Below are positions 31,838-42,399 of a DNA stretch of 64,000 bases, piece by piece (position 1 is the first letter of the stretch; every line of letters begins with the position of its first letter). This DNA is from Selaginella moellendorffii (lineage: Eukaryota > Streptophyta > Lycopodiopsida > Selaginellales > Selaginellaceae): positions 114,581 through 178,580 of the forward strand of contig NW_003314404.1 of NCBI RefSeq assembly GCF_000143415.4, read 5' to 3'. Both the position numbers and the translations under genes were made by a program. Below the pieces are notes generated by a model that was not told where the DNA came from, made no database searches, and saw only the letters and a program-made list of their open reading frames with translations.

Positions 31838-33318
31838 TGCAAGCCGCGAAGTTCACTTGCTAGCGTGTGGCGCAATTATCATTGGACATTCGTTTGGCAG
31901 TTCTAGCTGAAACTGAATTCACTTCGGCGTAGCTCACAACAAAGTATGTTTTACGTTTTGAGGGACTAAGAGATTCCGGCCTTGTGTAGATGCTTGCGAA
32001 GCTCTCGAGTGGAATGCACAAGCCTGCTCAACAAACGTTAGTCCCGTCTTCAGCGGTTGAATCCTTACTCGCAACCTTGCTTATAAGTAAAATGTAGCTC
32101 TCTTGATTACTTTTTTCTTTTGTTTATACAAGTATGGATCTTGTGTTCAGCGGAAAACTAGGAGGCAAGCTTGGACAAGAACTTGAAGGGGAGCTTGGAG
32201 TAAAAACGGTTGGAGGTCTCTTGCAGTTTTCCGAAGTGAAATTGCAGGATATGTATGGGCCAAACACTGGGTAAGGAACTTTACTCCGAGTTTATCGAGC
32301 CTCTAACTCATCTTCTTTCGCGGTAGGACTTGGCTGTGGAATACTTCTCGCGGCATAAACGGGGACGAGGTTCAAGATCGAACGCTTCCAAAAAGTCACA
32401 GCAGCGGTAAAACGTTTCCAGGTCCTCAAGCGTTGAAAACACTTGAGACTCTAAGGTTAGTTTTCTGACTACGCATGGATTAACAGAGCGACATTTCTCT
32501 TACAGGTTGTATATTGGCTTAAGGAGCTAGCAGAAACTCTCCAACTTCGTTTGGACGAAGATCTTTCACAAAACAATCGTACTGCACAGCATCTTCTCAC
32601 AATTCATGCGAGCTGTCACATTGTAAGTCTCAGCTAAAATTTTGTGTCTTGGTCCTTACTTATCGTTCCCTTTGTTTCAGGAAAGTCGTGCCACGGAGGC
32701 TCCAAAGTTCTCCTCAAAGTCGCGGCCTTTAAGATATGGCGTAGACAAGATCGTAGAGGACAGCCGATACCTCTTCGAGTGAAGCTTGCACGAGTTTTGC
32801 TCTCACCAGTCAGCTGGAAAGGAGCAAAGTGAGATAACCAGCAGCTGGGCAGTGACAGGACTTTCTCTTACTGCATCAAATATCATGGCGAAGCCGATGG
32901 TAAAGACGTGATCTTTTCAAACCATTAGTAAGCATGTTGTTTGCTCTTTCCAGGGAGTGAATCCAATCACTCAGTACGTTGACACAAGGCCTCCAGTAAC
33001 AGGAGACCCTGGGAACGCCAGTGAGCAACAACAACAGTGCCCAGTGATCTTCAAGGAGGTACATCTTGAGGAAGACAGGGCTGGCGCTAGTGTTCCCGTG
33101 GTGTTCCCACAGACGGCTCCCTTCCGGAATCCATCTCACCACCACCGTCAAGAAAACCAGCGAAGCTCACAGATCTCTGGCAGAGAAAAACATCACTCCA
33201 ACCGGAAGAAACCGTGGTTTGGGAGTATAAGCAGGAAGAGATCGATCCCAGCGTGTTTGCAGAGCTTCCTTCTGAAATCCAGCAAGAATTACAGGGTAGA
33301 CTGTCCAAAGAAAACTAG
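31838..33318 (+). pseudogene. Partial POLH copy, exons 5-11 with introns, inverted
   Basis: It begins inside exon 5 (TGCAAGCCGCGAAGTTCACT) and follows the intact gene through exon 11, keeping the introns, e.g. exon 6 from 31991 and exon 7 from about 32150. Exon 5 has premature changes (TTCGGCGTAG). Exon 10 has TTCGAGTGA for the intact FER, a stop. Exon 11 carries insertions and ends GTCCAAAGAAAACTAG, so the PCNA box is lost. Retained introns show a DNA-mediated copy. No protein with catalytic residues is possible, since exons 1-4 are missing. Confidence 0.88.
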
Positions 33319-33404
33319 TGAATGTTTTACCGCTGCTTCGACAACTGTACCTAGCCTTTTAAACCGGATATCTTAGGTCAGGTCAGTTTGTAGGGGCGAG
33401 CGCA

Positions 33405-35325
33405 ATGTTTTCCAGGTTTCGCTCTAGGAATCTCTCCTCCCTAGTTACACACAGAAGAAACCTCCATAAGGAGAGGACCGTGGCCTCGTTCTCGGATCAA
33501 GACCACTTGAAACACGAGAAAAAAGCCTTGCTTCGAAAACTCAAGTGCCCCAATTCATCACCGCTCGATGTCGTGTCCCAATTTGTTGCAAAGGCTGCCC
33601 TGCAAGGGTGGAGTGACGAGGTCATGAGAGAGGCAGTGGCGCGGGATTTGCACGAAGAAGAGTGTCTCAGTAGCTTGGTGGCTGAATGGGACTATGCCCA
33701 CTCGGACGAGACGTTGTTCCTGGTGCTGGGTTTGTTCTATATTGCTCGCCTCTCTGACGCCGAGAGGAGCGCGTGTGCTGCATCGGATGTCCCGGAACAG
33801 CTGCATTGCATGGTTGATTTCGCCCGCCAGGAGCTGCTCTCTTGTACTGGACGAGCTGCATTTCTACAAGGCTTGGCCTCCAAGCAAGACGAGGACGTGA
33901 CGGAGCACTTGGAGCTCCTGTGGGCGCAATTCTGTAAAAAGAGGAACATTCAGGGTTTGTCAGTTAGTTCTTTCAAAGCTTAGTCATGTTTTAACACCAG
34001 TTTCTTTGTTTTGGGAGTGAGCTCCGAGGAGCCGGAACGGCAGACTATATATGAGTATTATCCGGCAGAGCCTTACCGTAAGCCTTCTAATGGAGAATTC
34101 AGATGTAAGAGTCCTCTGAGTTCTTAAAATCTGTTTCTTGTTTTCGTTAGCGACTTCTTTCCAGGGCGCTGCTCCCCATCACGAGGGGATCATGAGGTCC
34201 TGGTAGACATGACGAGCACAAGAAGGTCTTCCATTTCTTCGTATGGCACCATGATGGTGCCAAAGCTCTTCGGTTTGGTACCCCGAATCTTGGAAAGCAG
34301 CTTCTTTTTAACTTATCCAACGGACAGGCTGGTGAGTATAAGCAAGCAGAGTTACGGGCACTGATTTGTTTCCTCCCTCCTCTGTGATTGCAGGGATGGA
34401 ACAAGCTTGCCGTTTTACGTGAACGCCAGGAGCATGGAGTGAATATAAAGTGGGGTTACTCCCGGCTTGCATCGCATCCGGGAATTCCACCTTTCAAAGA
34501 AAGGGTGGACTTTCCCGACGGGATTCCTGCGGGGCCTTTTCTGGGGAGAGAATTGGCGCTGCTGTTCCAAGGGATGGTTAACAACAAGCTCCTGCGAGCA
34601 CTCACTCTCGAGAGGCCACCGCTGTCTGTGCTGCCGCACTATTATGCCGTCTTAGTTTGTGCGCAACACGCACGCGCGTGGTTGGGACGCTACGACCTCC
34701 GGATCTATTATAACCACGACTTAACTTGTAAGGAACAATCTCTCCTCTTAAAGTTGTGTTTTTTGTGATGTTTTGTATTGTTGTTTTTTTGGAGATGGAC
34801 GGCTTGGCACACAGGACGCTACTGAGGAGGAGGAAGAGGAGGTGAATGTTAACATGTGTTTATTTGCTAATTTTATTTTATTTTATTTTATTTGCAAAGG
34901 TTTGGCTGAATGGCTTTCGTAAAGAGCGTACCCCATCTACGATCGAATACATTTTAAGACGCGATACTGTGAATAACATGTGGTATGTGTTATCAAGTAT
35001 TTTTGTTTTAATCTTTTCAATGTTACTTTGAAAAAGGGATTTACTTAAGGATCATATGCTTATTAACATGCGGCCAAAGGACTACGATTTAGCAAAACCA
35101 CCCAACACGCCAATGTGGCGTGCATTCAAACAATACATTGGGCATCCTAGGCTTATTTACCCCTATCCAGTTATGACACAGCCCGTGCTACGTGAGATCC
35201 AATCGACATACACTGAGGTTCTTGATTTGGAGACTAAGTCAAAACAAAGTAAAGATGGCCTCTTTCCACCCGCTCCTGAGGAAAATGTAAAGCTTGAGGA
35301 GGTAAAGATTGAGAGTTGGATGTAA
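33405..35325 (+). CDS. Uncharacterised seven-exon gene, about 509 aa, possible organelle targeting
   Basis: Proposed exons: 33405-33954, 34018-34104, 34165-34331, 34394-34727, 34795-34841, 34900-34968, 35050-35325. The introns (52-81 bp) are GT-AG and the phases agree to 1,530 nt, which supports one gene, although the last junction is tentative; reading through instead gives a short hydrophobic end (YVLSSIFVLIFSMLL). The first 45 residues are basic and hydroxylated (MFSRFRSRNLSSLVTHRRNL), like a mitochondrial presequence. Notable stretches: WDYAHSDETLFLVLGLFYIA, WNKLAVLRERQEHGVNIKWG, FPDGIPAGPFLGRELALLFQ, and an acidic run ATEEEEEE. I recognise no domain. It starts 87 bp after the partial POLH copy. 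Confidence 0.55.
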
Positions 35326-37000
35326 GGAAATAAAAAGATTATATTATTTAAAAAGTGATTTTAGCTTTTTTACATTTGAAATTTTTTTTTGAGAGGCACC
35401 TGTATGCTCAGGAGAGCTTGAAGGAATCATTTACCGGAGCTGTTAAGGGATGAATATTTATTTTTTCTTTCTTTTCAATTTTTCCCTGTAATTCCGATGA
35501 TTTTCTTCTTGCTCTTGGGGGGTTTTGCATGTTTTAAATCTTCTTGATTTTGCTAAACCTTTGTTTGCATCGGGATTACATGGCATGCTCTCTTAATACC
35601 AAAATTTAAAGTGAGATAGGATGTTATTGGACTTTTTAGGATGAGCAAAAGTTTGATTTTTTCTTTTTATATCAGAAGTTATTAATTCTTGCATGTGAAA
35701 AATTATGTAAAACCCATGTGACTTTAGATGGCATAGGTTGCTTCCTAAAATTACAAAGGTATGCTTTATAACAATCACTTATTCAATATATAACAAAGCC
35801 ATGAGCTCCACTAACATAGATTTTAGCATTCATTTGATCTTTGAGTTAATTATAATTTTCATTTTCAAAAAGAAATTCTATTTCCACATTCTTTAGCCTC
35901 CTGTAAGTTGTATTAGGCCATATATGGCAATTAATATGTGATTGCACATGTTACACTATATATTTATACTTGTGTGGGTTTATTTTTTTGTTTTGAGTTG
36001 ATATTATGCACAAATATGGGATATACCATGTATGCATGGGGTATAACACCTCAAACACCCACAAATGTGATATGAGTGTAAATTTATAATTTTCTAATCA
36101 TCTCTTTCTTCTTTTATGTGCTTTTTATTCACCTTTTATTCCATGTGGCTATGCCTAAATTTTTGTAACTTGGAGGCTTTATTGCAATCATAACACGAAC
36201 TAATGTAAGTATGGTGGTTCTTGCAAAAGTTTTTTATTTTTCATAGTCTGTTTGCTATGGGACACTTTAATTTAAATACTGATCAATTGTTATAGAAGTG
36301 AATGCAATTGATTATAACATATAGGTGAGTAAAAAAGTTTTTCTTGGAAGTTTGGGACATTGGGTTTTTCTCTGAGTAACTACATCTGCTTGTAGCTGTA
36401 ATAAAATATTAGTTCCATTTATTTCTCGCATTCTTAATCATGTGCATATATTTTTGGTATTATAGTGATTTATTTGTTGTACTTGTCTTAATATGAAAAA
36501 AAAATTCCATCCCCAAGCACACAGCAATAACAAACTTAAAATGCTCAAAATCCAGCTCGCAAGTTCAAAAAATATTATGCCCTTGAGTCCTAACCCAAAG
36601 TTTAAACCTTGCTTACATGTCATAAAATTTAACATAGAATTGAAATCTATGTAGTGCAAAAACTCAAAAACATAACATTGAATTGAACTTTGCCATACAT
36701 GGCAAACACAAATATATGGCTATGCATCAAAAAACATTATGTTCAAAAATACTATTCACATATATATGTTATAACAATTCAAGCACACATATGTTTTTTT
36801 TATATATTTTAAGTTTGTTGCCATAGGTATACCTCCCCTCATGGGTGTACCTTCCCAAAAATTACCATCACAATTTATTTAACTATCTTTTATCTTTGAT
36901 TTATTCTAGATTGAGAGAATAGTTAGAGAACACTTATAGTTTTTGGAGGTTGTGATGCTGACGTCGATGGACGACGCTTATACCAGGCTAGGCGAGGCAA
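35326..37000. other. AT-rich intergenic spacer
   Basis: No coding frame or repeat family was recognised in about 1.7 kb of AT-rich sequence. Confidence 0.7.
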
Positions 37001-37044
37001 GCCAGGTGTTTCATCTCTTCCACAGAACAACATGACTTTGCTAT

Positions 37045-37400
37045 GGATGAAGGCTGAAGTCTCTTCGGCTCAATGGCTTCCAGATATGCCATCTCTCCCG
37101 GCTTCGAGCACCACCACTGCATGCTCGACATATTTTGTCGTGCAAACCAGCTGGACGCTGCCATGCAACACATACGATCTATACCTTTGGTGACATGGAG
37201 GACGGTCTTTGGTGCTTGTCGGAAGTGGAAGAATGCAGTGCTTGGGAAGCTTGCTTTCGAGAATCTACTGAATCTGGAGGACTCCGAGTTTGGAGTTTAT
37301 ATCCTGATGGAACAGATATACTGGAGCCAGGGAATGTGGGAAGAGCAGGCCAGGATTGAGACGATCAGGAGGAAGAAATGCATAATGCAGCACCCCCTTC
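37045..37400 (+). pseudogene. PPR E-domain fragment
   Basis: The plus frame reads RYAISPGFEHHHCMLDIFCR, then LVTWRTVFGACRKWKNAVLG, LAFENLLNLE and SQGMWEEQAR. These correspond to the last L2/S2 repeat and the E motif of PLS-class RNA-editing PPR proteins (compare the family pattern GxxPxxEHYxCMVDLLGRAG). No upstream repeats or DYW domain are attached, so this is an isolated remnant. Confidence 0.75.
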
Positions 37401-37565
37401 TCTTACATGGCTACCCCCTAAAGATGCTTGGAGGAGGCCAGGACAGGGTCGCAGCTGGTGGACGGACAGCACGGGAGTGCCACATAAGTTCTCGGGCTGC
37501 TGATTCCAGTAATCGATATTCCAGTAATCGATAAGCACTCGATGACTACTGTTCACTCGTGTATC

Positions 37566-37640
37566 CAGGGTCTCCTGTTACTGAGTGATTGGGTTTACTC
37601 CCTGGAAAGAGCAAACATCCTTAATAATCGTTTGACAGAA
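37566..37640 (-). pseudogene. POLH fragment: intron 10 and start of exon 11
   Basis: The minus strand carries the start of POLH exon 11 (GGAGTAAACCCAATCACTCAGTA after the acceptor CTTTCCAG) and part of intron 10, with a deletion inside exon 11. It overlaps the predicted 3' end of the adjacent minus-strand gene, whose stop codon falls in the POLH-intron-derived bases. Confidence 0.75.
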
Positions 37641-38361
37641 GTTTAGACCGTGTGATGGGCCAGTGAAGGCGGCTACTGCTGAAAGCATTAGTTAAGAAGG
37701 TAAAGCAATCACTAATAAGAAATTTATACCTGGATGAGGTGAGGGAACTTATACATGAATGCGTATGTGATGTGATCTGCTGCATCACCTGCCGATACAT
37801 TTCATGTACTTTGGCAGCAGTACACTCTTCTGGATGGCTGTTGTTGCATGTCACAGGCGAGAACTCCAGAAACGGAGTCTTTGACCCATCCTTCTCGACG
37901 ACAAAGACGAAAATGAACTGTCGTCTGTCGATCTTGCTCCACCTGTGCTTTGCACAAGCGACATGGTCCACGAGCACGTGTGCCTGGAGCTCCCTTGCGT
38001 ACCTGTGTCATAGTTAAACAATGATGAACTTTATAGATGCATTTCTGATATATACCTCTTCTGTGGAGATAAACTTCCAAACAAGTGAATGAATTCTCGC
38101 TGCAAATTCCCATGTACTCTCCACTCAGAAGCCTTCTCCAAAACCTGCTTGTAGATTTGGCATCGCACTCGAAACCTTCGTAGGCTGCAAAAATATCTTG
38201 ATTAGACTAGAAAGGAAGAAAAAAAAGAAGAGAAGAGTTTACTTGTATGGGAGCCTGGACGATTCAACTGGTGGATTCACCGTGGATGTCAGGATCCCCA
38301 ATGGTTCTGCCTTGAGTAATCTGGCTGTAAAGCCAAAGATCTTCTTTGTCGAGACTTCCAT
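37621..38361 (-). CDS. Uncharacterised four-exon gene, about 190 aa
   Basis: Proposed exons on the minus strand: 38361-38243, 38184-38056, 38002-37730, then a short last exon near 37680-37621. The first three introns are GT-AG with matching phases. The protein reads MEVSTKKIFGFTARLLKAEP, RRFRVRCQIYKQVLEKASEW, REFIHLFGSLSPQKRYAREL, LVDHVACAKHRWSKIDRRQF, IFVFVVEKDGSKTPFLEFSP, HEMYRQVMQQI. It is basic with alternating strand-like hydrophobics in the centre; I know no family. Its 5' end is fused in frame to the tail of the broken PPR paralogue, and its stop codon sits in POLH-derived sequence. It may be a fragment of a larger gene. Confidence 0.45.
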
Positions 38362-39902
38362 CCTTGGTAGGAGCCGCAACACTCTTTTTGACCTCTCCTC
38401 ATGCTCATCGAAACTTGCTATGTCGATGGAGTGTCCTGCCCGGGCCATCTCTGCCAAGAGGCTCTTGTAGCAACGCGAGCTCAACCTCAAACCCACCTCC
38501 CTACATTTGATGTAGAGCGCATAAATCCTTTCCACCATGCCTCTGCGGCCAAAAGCTTCAACTACGGACTGAAATGCTGGGGGCTCCACGAAACTGCCAT
38601 CCTTGCGGTCGATCACTCGTCCCAAATAGTCCATGATCTCTTCCAGCCGGCCACTCTTCCAGCCGGCCACTCTGTGCGTACACCTCTACAACGTAGCTCT
38701 GGAACGCCCACGTCGACGCAATCTCTGGAGTCGTCTCCACAAACTCGATAAGCTTCTCTATCCCTTCCACGGTTGCAGTCCTGCTGTGAGCCTTAGCGGC
38801 CTCCTCAACCGCCGGAACCGCGATGTTGTGCGGCAGCTGGGAGTTCTCCGCTCGCATCTCGCCAAGAACCTGGTGGAACCTGTCCAGCGCGTCCAGGCGA
38901 GCGTAGCCGATGAGCAGCGCTGCAAAAGTCTCCGAGCTGCGCTTGAAACCTCTGCAAACCTGCTCCATCTCCTGGTACGTGCTCTCGAACCGGTCCCTGC
39001 GTCCCATTTTTGCGTAGGCGTGCAAGAGCGTGTTGAAAGTTATTGCGTCCGGCAAGACCCCGGCATCCCGGCACTCCCTGACCATGACCTCGAGGCCTTG
39101 CCAGTTGTGGTAGTGCGCAAACATGGCGGTGAGGATGTGGCACGTCATGGCGTTTGGCGGGCACTCGCGGGAGAACTCCTTCATACCGTGGAAGATTTGC
39201 ATGGCACTGTCGAGGTCCCTGGCCTTGGCGTATGCAATGATGAGAGCATTGCAGCACTCGCTTGATTTCTTCCCTTCGATCATCACGTTGCCAAACCATC
39301 TCCGTGCCAGGATTGTGTGGCCGACCACGCCGGCATAGGAGATCATCATCGCGTAGAGCCGGTCGAGCTCCATCACCGTCGCGGACTTTAGAACAGCCTG
39401 ATTTGTTAGTTTCATCCAGGTGAAGATCTAGGAACAAACTTATTAGACCGGAGAACAAAGATTAAAAACTTGAGAAGAATTGTTCTACCTCGAGCGTATG
39501 GTGGTGCACTGGACCGGCCATTAGATCGCGCACCAGTGGCATCCAGAAGGCCCCAAAGTCTCTCACATTCTTATGCTTGGCGAGGACGGTCTGAATATCT
39601 TTCCCATTTTCTATTTGGATCCGGACGATCTGCGCGGCACGGCCTGGATATGGCCTCTTGTTACCCCGGACTCCAGCAAGTGTGGATCCACCGGTGGAGG
39701 TGGCTGGAGTGGATCCCTGCTGCTCCAACCCCACAATGAATTCGAGGTAAGGAGCATCACTCCATGCATCGACATCATAATCCTGAGGTTTGACAGCCAG
39801 ATCGGGCATTCTTGCGATCTTACCGATTCCACGGGATAGAACCGCTGGAGGTCTGAAAATCCTGCCAAGCACGCGGAGAAGCGCTCTGCCATCGCTCGCC
39901 AT
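38362..39902 (-). pseudogene. PPR paralogue broken by a 16-bp duplication
   Basis: A second copy of the PPR gene at 16.8-18.6 kb: same two-exon plan, exon 1 39902-39489, intron with GTAGAA donor, exon 2 from 39427 (IFTWMKLTNQAVLKS). Reading is intact through RTATVEGIEKLIEFVETTPE to GRLEE. A 16-bp direct duplication (38640-38655 and 38656-38671) then shifts the frame. The original frame resumes as IMDYLGRVIDRKDGSFVE, YALYIKCREVGLRLSSRCYK and MARAG, after which the C-terminus is unrelated to the intact copy. The N-terminus is shorter and a 10-bp ATGGCGAGCG repeat surrounds the start. A truncated PPR protein could still be made, but the full copy is disabled. Confidence 0.85.
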
Positions 39903-40099
39903 CGCTCGCCATCGCCATTCGTGAATTTGAGAACCCTCGCATCAAGATCAATCACCACCGTTAGGTCCGACGTTTTAAAACTAGCCGTCGATTCGCCACG
40001 GCTAGGGTTTTCACGCTGGTTCAGGCGCGAAAACTCTTTGACTAGCGATGGAGCTGGATCGCGCGAAGCTCCTGTTTGCTCACCCCCCACGACGCTGTG

Positions 40100-40300
40100 G
40101 ATCCGTGCTTGTAAGTTATCAGAGAGCAGCTCCAGAGATGCCATCGCCGGGGAATTCTGCCACGGTCAACGCGGGACTGACTTTGAGGAATCCTCTCCTT
40201 CCAAGAATAATTGCCCGGTCTTTGTGTCGATCAATGCCAGTAGACAGAGGATCTGCGACGCGATCGATATTTTCCCGGTTGTAGATTCCATGACACCGAA
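40100..40300 (+). pseudogene. Short PLS PPR fragment between PPR and KRI1 copies
   Basis: Around 40218-40272 the plus strand reads CPVFVSINASRQRICDAIDI, matching the PLS fragment on the minus strand near 19300 but in opposite orientation relative to its PPR neighbour. It shows that the PLS piece belongs to the duplicated PPR-KRI1 block and that one copy was inverted. Confidence 0.6.
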
Positions 40301-40319
40301 GAAGGGCTTGTGGAAATTT

Positions 40320-41150
40320 AGGGAAAATCAAGAGTTTCGAAAGCGCGGGATTGTGGACACGGATTCGATGGAGGACCGAGGTACGAATTTTAGCCACGCT
40401 AAGAAGCAGGACCCAGCATTTACAAGCCAGAGGTGAAGTGTCATGAAGACGAACGACGAGGAAGGGAATGCTTCGGGTGAGTGGAAAAAACCAATGTCCT
40501 TGTGGCCAAACAAGCTCTGGAAAACTCTGAGGAGCGATCAAGACCAGCGAGATTTAGGCTCAAGAACAGTGGAAACTTTGATGCGCTTTGCTGCTGCGGT
40601 CGAGGACGACGATGACGACTCTTCGAAGAAGAGCAACGAGGAACCGAGGCGTGAGGAAGAGGAGAGAACCTGAGGAAGCACCTGTTTCTCAAAGGTTCGA
40701 GGAGTACTCTGGGAAGGACGATTATCCGGGCGAGAATGATAAGCCTATCTCCAGAACCAGGGTCTTACGGGGATGTGAGTGGAGTTGTCGAAGATCCAAA
40801 CTGTTGACGAGGGTGATCTAGAGGATGACTTCGATTCCGACGAGCACGATAGGAGCTCTTCGGTAAGGACTACTACAACGAAGAGGATTCAGAGTTCAGT
40901 CTGGTGACAGTGAAGCAGCAGGCTGGATTACGATGACGACGTTCTGGGGATAGAGAAGAGTGACGACGAATAGTAAAGAGGTGCCAACGCGGTTGAAGTG
41001 TTTGCAGATATTGGATGCGGACGAGAAGGAGCTCAAACAGTACGTGTCATTGAAGGCAATGGCACCATACAGGACGGAGGAGTGGTGCCGATGCTCCTGT
41101 TCTAGGGAACACATGAAGATCAAGAAAAGGAAGAAGCAGCAGCAGGAAGA
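40320..41150 (+). pseudogene. KRI1 pseudogene
   Basis: Collinear fragments of KRI1 with many deletions: FRKRGIVDTDS (about 40336), RFAAAVEDDDDDSSKKSNEE (about 40582), ILDADEKELKQYVSLKAMAP and YRTEEW (about 41008-41085). Stops and frameshifts are frequent and large blocks are missing. The orientation relative to the broken PPR paralogue is the same as for the intact PPR/KRI1 pair at 16.8-23.9 kb. Confidence 0.88.
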
Positions 41151-41171
41151 ACCGTGTGAAAGAATTTCTAC

Positions 41172-41661
41172 GCTATGGCGAGCGATGCCACTGGCGAGGC
41201 GCCGCGCACGTCGATCTCGACTGCTTCTACATCCAAGGTGTGGGAATCGAGAGCCCTGATGCTCAATCTATCGAGACGAAGTAAATCCAAGAGGAAGTGC
41301 AAGAATTCGACGGTTCTTCCATTTCCAGGTGGTTGCTACGAAGTCCTTGACATTACCGAGGCTGCCGAGAGACGATTTGTCGACGCTCGTGAGCGAGGAA
41401 GCATCGAAGTCCCATATTGTTGGGACTTCCCCAGGACCTGTCTTGGTTTATGACTTGGCCGCTATAGGAGCTTGGCACGGAAGAATGGTTTTCTAGGCCT
41501 GATGGAAGCCGCGAAGATCGTTTGCTAGCGTTTGGCACAATTATCGTTCCGGACATTCGTTTGGCCGTTCTAATTCACTTGTTCAGCCGGTGTATCTCAC
41601 AACAAAGTATCTTTAACGTTTGAGACTAACACATTCTTGCGAAACACTCCAGTGGAATGCT
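41172..41661 (+). pseudogene. POLH 5' fragment (pieces of exons 1, 4, 5, 6)
   Basis: Starts ATGGCGAGCGATGCCACTGG then RAHVDLDCFYIQ from exon 1, including the GTGTGGGAAT donor region. It then jumps to exon 4 pieces (VLDITEAAERR; GTCCCATATTGTTGGACTTCC), the following intron, exon 5 (GAGCTTGGCACGGAAGAATGG) and the beginning of exon 6 (TCCAGTGGAATGC). Exons 2 and most of 3 are missing and stops are present. It follows the KRI1 pseudogene directly. Confidence 0.85.
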
Positions 41662-41689
41662 ACAAAAAGTCATTTCCTATATTTGAAAT

Positions 41690-42345
41690 ATATTGAGGAA
41701 ATTGCGAATGAAGGCATTGAAGAACCTGTGAGTGATTCGAAGAAAAGAGTGAGATTTTTATGATTCGATTTGTGCAGACAAAGTCGGAGTTGATCGAAGG
41801 CGTATGGAGATTAATTAATGTACACAACAAGGCCCAGCACTGCATGCCCGATTCAAGTTAAAACTTCTACTACAAACATTCATTTTATTCACCGCCTTGA
41901 CTTTTTTGTAGAGGACTATTGTGGGAGTTTTCCAGGACATCAAACTCAGCGATCGCAGCGACCAGAGGGTGTCAAACATTGTAAAGTTTTCCGAGAAAAT
42001 TAAGCAAACATAGTTTGCTTGTTTCTTTAACTTTGGAGAAATCTTCCAGGACGAAGCTAGGTCTAAAAGGATCAGCTTTCGTTTCGACCGGGCCGCATTC
42101 TCTTTCTCGTTCCTTCCATTCAAAGTTCCATACCAGGCGACGAGGCCAAAGGATGGGTCGACCGACACAACTTATCTCTCTCCCTCTGGAAATGTTCGAA
42201 TCTCAAGAGGCAAAAAAGTACACAACTAGACAGTATATCACTATCTCATTGATGCCAGGGGCCAACTTTTGTCCTGAAAAAGACCTTGGACCCTCGGCAG
42301 CGGCTGCTTGCAGCTATGTCCTCCAAAAAAGACGTCGCAAAGCTC
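41690..42345 (+). pseudogene. Fibrillin (plastid lipid-associated protein) pseudogene
   Basis: Frames recover TKSELIEGVWRLI (about 41778), IYTTRPSTACPIQ, FQDIKLSDRSDQRVSNIVKF (about 41930), RISFRFDRAAFSFSFLPFKV (about 42070), STDTTYLSPSGNVRISRG (about 42160) and DPRQRLLAAM near 42290-42320. The pattern WLDTTYLSPSGNxRISRGNKGT is diagnostic of the PAP/fibrillin domain; these proteins sit in plastoglobules or the stroma and help store plastid lipids. Intron-like pieces remain, but frameshifts and a stop (AAGCAAACATAG) break it. The transit peptide region is missing. Confidence 0.82.
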
Positions 42346-42399
42346 TAAGAACCTTAGGCTTCAAGAGGAAGTGAAACCAAATTCTCGGCAGCTGGGATG

